DNA of 64,000 nt from Streptomyces puniciscabiei (GTDB lineage: Bacteria > Actinomycetota > Actinomycetes > Streptomycetales > Streptomycetaceae): assembly GCF_006715785.1 (NCBI RefSeq), contig NZ_VFNX01000001.1, positions 3,796,501 to 3,860,500 on the forward strand, in the 5' to 3' direction. Below are positions 17,152 through 25,192 of the stretch, piece after piece. Every line of letters starts with the position of its first letter. The stretch's first letter is position 1. Under the pieces are notes generated by a model, which did not search any database, was not told the DNA's origin, and saw nothing but the letters and a program-made list of their open reading frames with translations. Both the position numbers and the translations under genes were made by a program.

Positions 17152-17757
17152 ATGACCGAGGCCGTCACGGCGGCACGTCGCAGCCGGATCACACCCGAGC
17201 GTGAGGCCGAGCTGTACGAGGCCGTGCTCGACCTGCTCCGGGAGGTCGGCTACGACGCCCTCACCATGGACGCCGTCGCCGCCCGCACCCGGTCCAGCAA
17301 GGCCACGCTCTACCGCCAGTGGGGCGGCAAGGCCGAGCTGGTGGCGAAGGCGGTGCGGCACAACAAGCCGGGCGGCTCGGCCGACGACGTCGACACCGGG
17401 TCGCTCCGGGGTGATCTGCACGCCCTCACCCTGCGCTCGGACGACTGCGAGATGGAGCAGAACTCCGCGCTGATGCGGGGTCTGGCGATGGCCGTGCACG
17501 GCAATCCCGACCTTCTGCGGGCGTTCAAGGACCATCTCATCGAGCCGGAGATGGCGGAGTTCCGCCGCGTGCTGGAGCGGGCGATCGACCGGGGTGAGAT
17601 CCGTGCGGACAACCCCGCGCTCGACTACGTGATGCACATGATGATCGGCGGGTTCGCCGCCCGCTCGCTCATCGACGAGCAGCCGCCGACCCAGGCCTTC
17701 CTGCTGTCCTACATCGACGCCGTGGTCCTCCCCGCCCTCGGCGCCTCCACCAGCTGA
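17152..17757 (+). CDS. TetR-family regulator of the adjacent MMPL exporter
   Basis: 201 residues from the ATG at 17152, which has GGGAAGG 8 bases before it; a GTG at 17143 is in frame. The TetR helix-turn-helix is at about residues 15-60: EAVLDLLREVGYDALTMDAVAARTRSSKATLYRQWGGKAELV. The rest is a helical ligand-binding domain with MHMMIGGFAARSLI near the end. The MMPL exporter starts 120 bp downstream on the same strand, and a TetR-type palindrome lies upstream. It probably represses both genes and lets go when the exporter's substrate, likely a lipid or drug, is bound. Confidence 0.9.
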   Translation: MTEAVTAARRSRITPEREAELYEAVLDLLREVGYDALTMDAVAARTRSSKATLYRQWGGKAELVAKAVRHNKPGGSADDVDTGSLRGDLHALTLRSDDCEMEQNSALMRGLAMAVHGNPDLLRAFKDHLIEPEMAEFRRVLERAIDRGEIRADNPALDYVMHMMIGGFAARSLIDEQPPTQAFLLSYIDAVVLPALGASTS

Positions 17758-17780
17758 ACCCTCTCCACCAGCTGAACCCT
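17745..17780 (+). repeat. 18-base tandem duplication across the tetR stop codon
   Basis: The 18-base unit CTCCACCAGCTGAACCCT at 17745-17762 is repeated exactly at 17763-17780 and contains the TGA stop, so the gene end is duplicated in frame. Confidence 0.8.
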
Positions 17781-17877
17781 CTCCCCGAGCAAGCCCACCA
17801 CCTGACGTAACCGCTCACGTCGTCGGGCTGATCACCCCTGCCCTGAAAACCCCACGACTGACCGGGAGTACGCCCTC

Positions 17878-20103
17878 GTGGCCACGTTCCTCTACAAACT
17901 CGGCCGGCTCGCCTTCCGGCGACGGCACTTCGTCGCCCTGCTGTGGGTCGCGCTGCTCACCCTGGCCGGGGTGGGCGCCGCCTCCGCGCCGCCCGCCGGC
18001 AGCACGTCCTTCTCCATCCCCGGTACCGAGGCCCAGAAGGCCTTCGACCTGCTGGAACAGCGCTTCCCAGGGATGAGCGCCGACGGCGCCACCGCGCGCG
18101 TGGTCTTCAAGGCGCCCGGCGGCGAGAAGATGACGGACGCCGGCAACAAGGCGGCCGTCGAGAAGACCGTCAAGGAGCTGAAGAGCGGCTCCGAGGTCGT
18201 CTCCGTCGCCGACCCCTACGCCGGGCACGCCGTCAGCCGGAACGGCACGATCGCCTACGCCTCGGTGAAGTACAAGGTCTCCGGCATGGAGCTGAAGGGC
18301 TCCTCGAAGGACGCCCTGAAGGAGGCCGCCCAGCACGCGCGCGACGCCGGGCTGACCGTCGAGGTCGGCGGTGACGCGCTCACCACGGCCCCGGAGACCG
18401 GCTCCAGCGAGGTCATCGGCATCGGGATCGCCGCCGTCGTCCTCGTCATCACCTTCGGTTCGCTGCTCGCGGCCGGATTCCCGCTGCTCACCGCCCTCAT
18501 CGGCGTCGGCATCGGCGTCTCCACCATCACCGCGCTCGCCAGCGCCCTGGACCTCGGCTCCACGACCTCCACCCTGGCGATGATGATCGGCCTGGCCGTC
18601 GGCATCGACTACGCCCTCTTCATCGTCTCCCGCTACCGCGCCGAACTGGCCGAGGGCCGCGAGCGCGAGGAGGCGGCCGGACGGGCCGTCGGCACGGCGG
18701 GCTCGGCGGTGGTCTTCGCCGGCCTCACCGTCGTCATCGCCCTGGTCGGCCTCTCGGTCGTCAACATCCCGATGCTCACCAAGATGGGCATCGCCGCGGC
18801 GGGCACGGTCGCCGTCGCCGTCCTGATCGCGCTGACGATGATCCCGGCGTTGCTCGGCTACGCGGGCCGCAGGATCAAGCCGGCCGGCCAGAAGAGCAAG
18901 CTGCTGGGCGGCGGCCGTACGCCGAAGAAGCCCGGCCGCCCCAACATGGGCACCCGCTGGGCGAGCTTCGTCGTACGGCGCCCGGTCGCCGTCCTGTTGC
19001 TCGGGGTGCTCGGCCTCGGCGCGGCGGCGGTCCCGGCCGCGTCCCTGGAACTGGGGCTGCCCGACGACGGTTCCCAGCCCACCTCCACCACTCAGCGCCG
19101 CGCCTACGACCTGCTCTCCGAGGGCTTCGGGCCCGGCTTCAACGGCCCCCTGATGGTCGTGGTCGACGCCAAGGACAGCGCCCACCCCAAGAAGGCGTTC
19201 ACCGAGGTCGGCGACGAGATCAAGGGCCTGAAGGACGTCGTCACGGTCACCCCGGCCGTGCCCAACAAGGCCGGCGACACCGCGACGATCACCGTCGTAC
19301 CCAGGTCCAAGCCGTCCTCGAAGACGACCGAGGACCTGGTGCACGCCATCCGCGACAAGGGCGCGGGCATCACCGAGAAGACCGACTCCAAGGTGCTGGT
19401 CACCGGCTCCACGGCGATGAACATCGACGTCTCGCAGAAGCTGAACGACGCGCTGCTGCCCTACCTGGCGCTGGTGGTGGGCCTCGCGTTCCTGCTGCTG
19501 ATCGTGGTCTTCCGCTCGGTCCTCGTCCCGCTGAAGGCGGCCCTCGGCTTCCTGCTCAGCGTGCTCGCGGCCCTCGGCGCGGTCGTGGCGGTCTTCCAGT
19601 GGGGCTGGCTGTCCGGCCTGATGAACGTCGAGCAGACCGGCCCGGTCATGTCGATGATGCCGATCTTCATGGTGGGTGTCGTCTTCGGCCTCGCGATGGA
19701 CTACGAGGTGTTCCTCGTGACCCGGATGCGGGAGGCGTTCGTCCACGGCGAGAAGCCGAGCCAGGCCGTGGTGACCGGCTTCAAGCACGGGGCGCGGGTC
19801 GTGACCGCCGCGGCCGTCATCATGATCGCCGTCTTCTCCGGCTTCATCGGCTCCAGCGAGGCGATGGTCAAGATGATCGGCTTCGGCCTCGCGGTCGCCG
19901 TCCTCTTCGACGCGTTCATCGTCCGCATGGCCATCGTCCCGGCGGTGCTCGCCCTGCTCGGCAGGCGGGCCTGGTGGCTGCCGAAGTGGCTCGACCGCGC
20001 GCTGCCCAACGTCGACGTCGAGGGCGAGGGCCTGCGCACGCAGTCCCCGGCGGGCGGCAAGGACGCCGACCCCGACGAGGAGAGGGAGCTGGTACGGGCC
20101 TGA
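17878..20103 (+). CDS. MMPL-family (RND) membrane exporter
   Basis: 741 residues from a GTG at 17878 with CGGGAGT upstream. Typical MMPL plan: TM1 at about 17-37, an external loop of about 140 residues, five or six helices from about 178 (IGIGIAAVVLVITFGSLLAAGFPLLTALIG), then a second TM-loop-TM repeat from about 370 with the cluster YLALVVGLAFLLLIVVF and later. GLAVGIDYALFIVSRYR in the first half and GLAMDYEVFLVTRMRE in the second are the proton-relay motifs with conserved Asp-Tyr. It exports lipids or hydrophobic compounds using the proton gradient. Probably controlled by the TetR protein encoded just before it. Confidence 0.93.
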   Translation: MATFLYKLGRLAFRRRHFVALLWVALLTLAGVGAASAPPAGSTSFSIPGTEAQKAFDLLEQRFPGMSADGATARVVFKAPGGEKMTDAGNKAAVEKTVKELKSGSEVVSVADPYAGHAVSRNGTIAYASVKYKVSGMELKGSSKDALKEAAQHARDAGLTVEVGGDALTTAPETGSSEVIGIGIAAVVLVITFGSLLAAGFPLLTALIGVGIGVSTITALASALDLGSTTSTLAMMIGLAVGIDYALFIVSRYRAELAEGREREEAAGRAVGTAGSAVVFAGLTVVIALVGLSVVNIPMLTKMGIAAAGTVAVAVLIALTMIPALLGYAGRRIKPAGQKSKLLGGGRTPKKPGRPNMGTRWASFVVRRPVAVLLLGVLGLGAAAVPAASLELGLPDDGSQPTSTTQRRAYDLLSEGFGPGFNGPLMVVVDAKDSAHPKKAFTEVGDEIKGLKDVVTVTPAVPNKAGDTATITVVPRSKPSSKTTEDLVHAIRDKGAGITEKTDSKVLVTGSTAMNIDVSQKLNDALLPYLALVVGLAFLLLIVVFRSVLVPLKAALGFLLSVLAALGAVVAVFQWGWLSGLMNVEQTGPVMSMMPIFMVGVVFGLAMDYEVFLVTRMREAFVHGEKPSQAVVTGFKHGARVVTAAAVIMIAVFSGFIGSSEAMVKMIGFGLAVAVLFDAFIVRMAIVPAVLALLGRRAWWLPKWLDRALPNVDVEGEGLRTQSPAGGKDADPDEERELVRA

Positions 20104-20126
20104 CGTACCGCTCCTGACGACGGACC

Positions 20127-20172
20127 GGCCGGTGAGGGTGCCCGTGGGGACGGGGCTGCACCCTCACCGGCC
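20127..20172 (+). terminator. Terminator after the MMPL gene
   Basis: Perfect 15-bp stem GGCCGGTGAGGGTGC and its complement with a 16-base loop, 24 bases after the stop, followed by TTCT. Confidence 0.75.
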
Positions 20173-20233
20173 TTCTGCCGTGCCCGGGAAAACGCCGTGA
20201 GCGGTGTTCGGACGATGGCGTAGCGTGCCTGCC

Positions 20234-20749
20234 ATGACGACGACAGCCGCCACTGACGCCGACACATCCGGAGCCCACCCCCGTTTCGCCGAAGCCCTTC
20301 GCGCGCTCGGCCTCGACGACGTGCTCGCACGGACCAGGAGGTTCCCGGAGGCCACCCGGACCGCGGCCGAGGCCGCCGCTGCCATCGGGTGCGAGCTCAG
20401 CCAGATCTGCAAGTCGCTGATCTTCGCCGCCGACGGGGTACCGGTGCTGGTCCTCATGGACGGGGCCTCCCGCGTGGACGTGCAGCGGGTACGGGAGGAA
20501 CTGGGCGCCCGCGAGGTCACCCGGGCCGGCGCGGGTGTCGTGCGCGAGACCACCGGGTACGCCATCGGCGGCGTGCCGCCCTTCGGGCACCGCACACGCA
20601 CGCGGGTCCTCGCCGACCGTTCGCTGCTCGCCCACGACGTGGTCTGGGCGGCCGCCGGGACGCCGCACACCGTCTTCCCGATCGAACCGAAGGCACTGGT
20701 GGCCCACGCGGGTGCCGACCTGGCGGACGTGCGCGAGCGGACCGCGTGA
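20234..20749 (+). CDS. YbaK/EbsC-family aminoacyl-tRNA deacylase
   Basis: 171 residues from the ATG at 20234. The YbaK fold is clear: EAAAAIGCELSQICKSLIF, where the lysine after ICKS is the family's conserved residue, then PVLVLMDGASRVD and GYAIGGVPPFGHR, the GG(V/I)PPFGH loop at the active site. It hydrolyses mischarged tRNA such as Cys-tRNA(Pro). Its stop overlaps the GTG start of the EamA transporter (GTGA), so the two are translated together, though no functional link is known to me. Confidence 0.92.
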   Translation: MTTTAATDADTSGAHPRFAEALRALGLDDVLARTRRFPEATRTAAEAAAAIGCELSQICKSLIFAADGVPVLVLMDGASRVDVQRVREELGAREVTRAGAGVVRETTGYAIGGVPPFGHRTRTRVLADRSLLAHDVVWAAAGTPHTVFPIEPKALVAHAGADLADVRERTA

Positions 20750-21591
20750 CCCCGCTCGTCGCGACCGCCGTCCTGCTCGCCGCGGTGACCCACGCCAGCT
20801 GGAACGCCATCGCGCACCGGATCACCGACAAGCTGGTCGGCTTCAGCCTGATATCGGGGGGCGGGGTGCTGATCGGGCTCGCGATCGCGCCGTTCGCGGC
20901 CTTCCCGGCGGGGCCCGCCTGGCCGTACCTGCTGACCTCGGCGGTCGTCCACATCGCCTACTACGCCCTGCTGATGACCTCCTTCCGGCTCGGCGACTTC
21001 GGGCAGGCGTACCCCATCGCGCGCGGCAGCGCCCCGCTCGTGGTCACCGTGCTGGCCGCCGTGTTCGCGCACGAGGTGCCCGGCGGCTGGGCGCTGGCCG
21101 GGATCGCCGTGTCCTGCGTGGGACTCATCGGCGTCAGCCTGTGGGGCCTGCGCGGCAGCCGCCCGAACTGGGCGGCGATCGGCGCGGCCCTCGCGACCGG
21201 CCTGACGATCGCCGCGTACACGGTGATCGACGGCCTGGGCGTACGCGCCGCGCACGCACCCCTCGGGTACATCGCCTGGCTCATGGCCATCCAGGGAGTC
21301 GTGATCCCGGGCTACATGTACGCACGCGCGCGTGCCGACACCGTCCGGCTGCTCCGGCCCCACGCCGCCGTCGGTCTCCTCGGCGCCGCCCTGTCCGTCA
21401 CCGCCTACGCCCTGGTCCTGTGGGCCCAGACCCGCGCCGAACTCGCGCCGATCGCCGCCCTGCGCGAGTCCTCGATCATCGTCGGGGCCGCGATCGGCGC
21501 GGTCTTGTTCAAGGAGCGCTTCGGCGCCCCCAGAATCGCGGCGGCCGGGCTGCTGGTGGTGGGCATCGGGTTGATGTTGCACGCCGGGTAG
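20746..21591 (+). CDS. EamA/DMT-family transporter
   Basis: 281 residues with about ten hydrophobic helices in two related halves of the DMT superfamily. The first begins at residue 2 (LVATAVLLAAVTHASWNAIAH), the second at about residue 135 (WAAIGAALATGLTIAAYTVIDGLG). PIARGSAPLVVTVLAAVF and IAALRESSIIVGAAIGAVLFKERF are the two E/G-rich end segments. Such proteins usually export amino acids or metabolites; substrate unknown. The GTG overlaps the deacylase stop. A 57-bp gap without a clear terminator separates it from the dehydrogenase gene. Confidence 0.9.
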   Translation: MTPLVATAVLLAAVTHASWNAIAHRITDKLVGFSLISGGGVLIGLAIAPFAAFPAGPAWPYLLTSAVVHIAYYALLMTSFRLGDFGQAYPIARGSAPLVVTVLAAVFAHEVPGGWALAGIAVSCVGLIGVSLWGLRGSRPNWAAIGAALATGLTIAAYTVIDGLGVRAAHAPLGYIAWLMAIQGVVIPGYMYARARADTVRLLRPHAAVGLLGAALSVTAYALVLWAQTRAELAPIAALRESSIIVGAAIGAVLFKERFGAPRIAAAGLLVVGIGLMLHAG

Positions 21592-21648
21592 CCGGGTAGT
21601 CCGTCAGTGAGAAGCACCGGGCAGCAATCGGACGACAGGGAGCCGTCA

Positions 21649-22539
21649 ATGACCGACAAGCCGACCGTCAGCGTTCTGGGCACCGGCATCATGGGGGCCG
21701 CGATGGCCCGGAACCTGTGCCGTGCCGGGCTGGAGGTCCGCGCGTGGAACCGTACGCGCGACAAGGCCGAGCCACTCGCCGCCGACGGCGCGCGGATCGC
21801 CGGCACACCCGCGGAGGCCGTCGAGGGCGCCGACGTCGTCCTGACGATGCTGTACGACGGCAACACCGTCCTGGACGTCATGCGCGAGGCCGCGCCGGCG
21901 CTGCGGCCCGGCACGGTGTGGGCGCAGTGCACCACCGCCGGCATCGAGCTGGTCACCGACCTGGCCGCCTTCGCCGACGAGCACGGGCTCGTCTTCTACG
22001 ACGCACCCGTCCTCGGTACGAAGCAGCCCGCCGAGGCCGGTCAGCTGACCGTGCTGGCCGCCGGGCCGGAGGAGGGCCGGGAGACGGTCGCGCCCGTCTT
22101 CGACGCGGTCGGCGCGAAGACCATGTGGACCGGGTCCGACGGCGGCGCGGGCAGCGCGAGCCGGCTGAAGCTGGTCGCCAACAGCTGGGTGCTCGCGGCC
22201 ACCGCGGCGGCCGGTGAGGTCCTCGCGCTCTCCCGCGCCCTCGGCGTGGATCCGCAGGGGTTCTTCGACCTCATCGAGGGCGGCCCGCTCGACATGGGTT
22301 ACCTGCGGGCGAAGTCCGCGCTGGTGCTCGACGGCAGGCTGACCCCGCCGTCGTTCGCGGTGGCCACCGCGGAGAAGGACGCCCGGCTCATCGTGCAGGC
22401 GGGTGAGCGGGGCGGCGTACGGCTCGACGTCGCCGCGGCGGCCGCCGAGCGGTTCGCCCGCGCCGCCGCGCAGGGGCACGCCGACGAGGACATGGCCGCC
22501 GCCTACTTCGCCAGCTTCGAGGACCAGGCGTCGACATGA
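21649..22539 (+). CDS. NAD(P)-dependent beta-hydroxyacid dehydrogenase (HIBADH-like)
   Basis: 296 residues. N-terminal Rossmann motif VLGTGIMGAAMARNLCRAGL, substrate region DAPVLGTKQPAEAGQLTVLAAG (DAPVxGxxxxA pattern with a threonine in place of the more usual serine), and the helical half with GSASRLKLVANSW, where the lysine is the catalytic residue of 3-hydroxyisobutyrate/6-phosphogluconate-type enzymes. It oxidises a hydroxy acid or reduces the corresponding semialdehyde or succinic semialdehyde; the exact substrate is not visible. The ATG at 21649 follows ACAGGGAGCC. Confidence 0.9.
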   Translation: MTDKPTVSVLGTGIMGAAMARNLCRAGLEVRAWNRTRDKAEPLAADGARIAGTPAEAVEGADVVLTMLYDGNTVLDVMREAAPALRPGTVWAQCTTAGIELVTDLAAFADEHGLVFYDAPVLGTKQPAEAGQLTVLAAGPEEGRETVAPVFDAVGAKTMWTGSDGGAGSASRLKLVANSWVLAATAAAGEVLALSRALGVDPQGFFDLIEGGPLDMGYLRAKSALVLDGRLTPPSFAVATAEKDARLIVQAGERGGVRLDVAAAAAERFARAAAQGHADEDMAAAYFASFEDQAST

Positions 22540-22594
22540 CGGGCCGGGGTGCCGGGGCGCACCCTGGAAGCAAGGGTTTTCGGAGGTGATCGTC

Positions 22595-22870
22595 ATGATG
22601 CACACCGCTGTGGGATGGCACGTCGAGCTCGAGTTCAAGGAGGACGATCAGCACACGAAGGCGGCCGCCCTGGTGCGCTTGCCCGATGGAACCGAGGTAC
22701 GGGCGCACGGCCATGCGACCAGGCACCGCGTCGACTCCAACCAGCCCAGGGTCGGCGAGGAGATAGCGGGCGCCCGTGCCCTCAACGAACTGGCCATGCA
22801 GTTGCTGACCAAGGCGCACGACGAGATCGACGCGGCGTCCGGACGGACCTCGCACACGATCAACGTGTGA
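22595..22870 (+). CDS. DUF1876-domain protein
   Basis: 91 residues that match the short DUF1876 family, common in actinobacteria: VGWHVELEFKEDDQHTKAAALVRLPDG, GTEVRAHGHATRHRVDSNQPRVGEEIAGARALNELAMQLL. The predicted fold is a small alpha/beta domain similar to a double-stranded-RNA-binding domain; function unknown. The start is marked by CGGAGGTGATCG, one of the best ribosome-binding sites in the window, 8 bases before the ATG at 22595, so high expression is likely. The gene is convergent with the serine hydrolase. Confidence 0.88.
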   Translation: MMHTAVGWHVELEFKEDDQHTKAAALVRLPDGTEVRAHGHATRHRVDSNQPRVGEEIAGARALNELAMQLLTKAHDEIDAASGRTSHTINV

Positions 22871-22896
22871 CGGCGCGCAACGGCGCGAGCGCCCGG

Positions 22897-22940
22897 GCGA
22901 GCGCCGTGCGTACCCCGCCTAGGCGAGTGCCGTGCGTACC
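22897..22940. repeat. Partial duplication of the 3' end of the serine hydrolase gene
   Basis: The 18 bases at 22923-22940, which encode the last residues (VRTALA) of the minus-strand gene, recur at 22897-22914 with one change, just beyond its stop. Confidence 0.7.
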
Positions 22941-24079
22941 GCCCGTACCAGCGCCTGCGCCCTCGGGTCCGCTGTCACACTCTTCCTGAAGCCGTTGGTG
23001 ACATAGCCGAAGGCGATACCGGTCTCCGGGTCGGCGAAGGCGAGGGCGCCGCCCCGGCCCGGGTGGCCGAAGGAGGCGGGGGAGAGCAGCGGGGACGCCG
23101 CGCCGTGCAGCATGTGGCCGAGGCCGAACCGGGTGCCCACCACCAGCACCCGGTCCGGTCCGGCGGACTGCTCGGCGCGGGCGAGTTCCCTCGTCTCGGG
23201 GGTGAACAGCCGGCAGCCGCCGTCCACCGCGCCGATGAGCGAGGCGTAGAAGCGGGCCAGCCCGTCGGCGGTGGCGATGCCGTTGGAGGCGGGCAGGGCC
23301 GCCGCGCGGTAGGCGGGGTCGTTCTCGTCGGGCAGCGGGGTGATCGCGGCGAAGGCGCGCCGGGTCAGCGAGTCCGGGTCGGCGTAGGCCTCGGCCACCG
23401 CGCGCTTGGGGCGGGTCTTCAGGCCGCCCACGGCCTCGGGCGCCTCGAGAGGGCCGACGCGGCCCACGCGCGCGTGCTCGGACTCCGGCAGGCCGAGCCA
23501 CAGGTCCGCGCCGACGGGACGCGCGATCTCCTCCGCGATCCACACGCCGGCCGGGCGGCCGGTGATCCGCCGGATCAGTTCGCCGGTGAGCCAGCTGTAG
23601 GTCTGGGCGTGGTAGCCGTGGTCCGTGCCGGGCTCCCACACCGGCGCCTGCGCGGCGACGGCCGCGGCGCCCAGGTCGGGGTCGGCGGCCTCGGCGGGGG
23701 TCAGCGGGCGGTCCAGCACGGGCACGCCCGCGCGGTGCGCGAGCAGGTGCCGGACCAGGGTGTGCTCCTTGCCGGCCGCCTTGTACTCGGGCCAGTACGC
23801 GCCGACCGGGGCGTCCAGGTCCAGCTCGCCGCGCTGGTGCAGCAGCAGGAGCGCGGCGGCGGCGACGCCCTTGGTGGCGGACCGCACGATCTGCGCGGTG
23901 CCGGGCTCCCAGGGAGCCGTACCGTCCACGTCCCTGGTGCCGGCCCACAGGTCGACGACCTTGTGCCCGTCGCGGTACACGGCCACGGCCGCGCCGCGCT
24001 CGCCGAGCAGCGCGAAGTTCGCTGCGAACGCCTCCCTGACCGGCTCGAAGCCCTCGGCCACTGTGCCGTGCACGTCCAC
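22919..24079 (-). CDS. Serine hydrolase, beta-lactamase/EstB-like family
   Basis: About 386 residues. It has the class C beta-lactamase fold as used by esterases and peptidases: VAVYRDGHKVVDLWAGTRD, SATKG with the SxxK nucleophile near residue 70, HLLAHRAGVPVLD, and YHAQTYSWLTGELIRRITG with the tyrosine of the second motif. It also has HPGRGGALAFADPETGIAFGYVTN, with HPGRGG as the third motif. No signal peptide, so it acts in the cytosol, probably on esters. The chosen GTG at 24079 follows AAGGG. A TTG at 24121 in frame would add 14 residues. Confidence 0.88.
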   Translation of the reverse strand: MDVHGTVAEGFEPVREAFAANFALLGERGAAVAVYRDGHKVVDLWAGTRDVDGTAPWEPGTAQIVRSATKGVAAAALLLLHQRGELDLDAPVGAYWPEYKAAGKEHTLVRHLLAHRAGVPVLDRPLTPAEAADPDLGAAAVAAQAPVWEPGTDHGYHAQTYSWLTGELIRRITGRPAGVWIAEEIARPVGADLWLGLPESEHARVGRVGPLEAPEAVGGLKTRPKRAVAEAYADPDSLTRRAFAAITPLPDENDPAYRAAALPASNGIATADGLARFYASLIGAVDGGCRLFTPETRELARAEQSAGPDRVLVVGTRFGLGHMLHGAASPLLSPASFGHPGRGGALAFADPETGIAFGYVTNGFRKSVTADPRAQALVRAVRTALA

Positions 24080-24154
24080 GTCCGCTCGTTCCCTTCGGCT
24101 CGCCTTCGACAATGGGTCCAACAGCCACTGTCCGCCTGGGATTCCTTGGTGGCG

Positions 24155-24601
24155 CTACCCGAGGAGAATCGTTACGTCGATGTTGCCGCGCGTGGCGTTG
24201 GAGTACGGGCAGACCTCGTGCGCCGCGTCCACCAGCCGGGCCGCCACGTCCGGGTCCAGTACCGGCAGGGAGACGCTGAGGGCGACCGCGAGGCCGTAGC
24301 CGCGGTGCCGGTTCGGGCCGATGCCGACCTTGGCGGCCACCGTGGAGCCGGTCAGGTCGTAGCCCGCGCGGTTGCCGACGAGGATCAGCGCGTTGTGGAA
24401 GCAGGAGCTGTAGCCGGCCGCGAAGAGCTGTTCCGGGTTGGTCCCGTTGCCGTCGCCGCCCAGCTCCGGAGGCATCGCGACCCTCAGCTGGATCTGGCCG
24501 TCCTGGCTGGTGACATAGCCGTCGCGGCCGCCGTGGGCGGTGGCCTCGGCGACGTACATGATCTTCGTCGGACGGGTGTCGACAGCGGTGTCCTCGGTCA
24601 T
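24155..24601 (-). CDS. ohr: Organic hydroperoxide resistance protein
   Basis: 148 residues of the Ohr/OsmC family. The two active cysteines are in AGYSSCFHNAL and AHEVCPYSNATRGN. The N-terminus has YVAEATAHGGRDGYVTSQDGQ. Ohr reduces organic peroxides in the cytosol at the expense of lipoyl thiols. The ATG at 24601 has GGGGGAGG upstream. The frame continues upstream, but that segment is the control region. ohrR lies 126 bp upstream on the same strand, a close regulatory pair. Confidence 0.95.
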   Translation of the reverse strand: MTEDTAVDTRPTKIMYVAEATAHGGRDGYVTSQDGQIQLRVAMPPELGGDGNGTNPEQLFAAGYSSCFHNALILVGNRAGYDLTGSTVAAKVGIGPNRHRGYGLAVALSVSLPVLDPDVAARLVDAAHEVCPYSNATRGNIDVTILLG

Positions 24602-24634
24602 GGCCGGCCTCCCCCGGAAAAAGTGGCGCACAAG

Positions 24635-24652
24635 TACATCGTGCACAAGGTA
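24635..24652. promoter_or_regulatory. Candidate OhrR operator
   Basis: Imperfect 18-base palindrome TACATCGTGCACAAGGTA lies 34 bp before the ohr start. A GCACAAG(G)TAC unit occurs twice, at 24628 and 24643. Its position between ohrR and ohr makes OhrR the likely ligand. Confidence 0.45.
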
Positions 24653-24727
24653 CTGTCCGGTACGTCAGCAGACGGCACCAGGGGGTGGCAACCGGGGGTA
24701 ACGGGAGATCGGCGCGCCGGAACCGGA

Positions 24728-25192
24728 TCAGTGCCGGTCGGCCGCCGCGTCGGCGCGCTCGGTGAGATGCCACAGTGCCTCGCGCAACCGCGCGACCTCC
24801 TGCGCGCCGAGACCCGTCGTGGTGAGCAGCGCGCCGGGTATGCGCGCCGCGCGCTCCTTGAGTTCCTCTCCGCGCCCCGTGCACGCGACGAGCACCGAGC
24901 GCTCGTCGCCGGCCGCCCGCTCCCTGCGCACCAGACCCGCCCCCTCCAGCCGCTTCAGCAACGGCGAGACGGTCCCGTAGTCCAGACGCAGGGCGCCTGC
25001 CAGCTCCTTCACGCTGGTCTCGCCTCGCTCCCACAGCACCAGCAGCACCAGGTACTGCGGGTAGGTGAGCCCGAGGTCGTCCAGCAGCGGACGGTACGCG
25101 GCGGTCACGGCCCGCTGTGCCGCGTACAGCGCGAAGCACAGCTGGTCGTCCAGCAGCAGCGACCCCTCGGGGGCGCGGTCCTCGTTCGTCAC
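24728..25192 (-). CDS. ohrR: MarR-family peroxide sensor OhrR
   Basis: 154 residues from a GTG at 25192. The N-terminal LLLDDQLCFALYAAQRAVT contains the single redox cysteine expected of OhrR. The winged helix-turn-helix is TYPQYLVLLVLWERGETSVKELAGALRLDYGTVSPLLKRLEGAGLVRRERAAGDERSV. A second Cys lies in the wing region (VLVACTGRG). Oxidation of the N-terminal cysteine by organic peroxides releases the DNA and derepresses ohr, the next gene downstream. The start overlaps the stop of the cbiO gene (GTGA), so it may also be read from the metal-transporter operon. Confidence 0.93.
   Translation of the reverse strand: MTNEDRAPEGSLLLDDQLCFALYAAQRAVTAAYRPLLDDLGLTYPQYLVLLVLWERGETSVKELAGALRLDYGTVSPLLKRLEGAGLVRRERAAGDERSVLVACTGRGEELKERAARIPGALLTTTGLGAQEVARLREALWHLTERADAAADRH

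Noticed and set aside
17815..19788. 657-codon minus-strand frame opposite the MMPL gene
   Set aside because: Asp/Arg/Gln-rich low-complexity product, mirror of the MMPL reading frame; no start signals.
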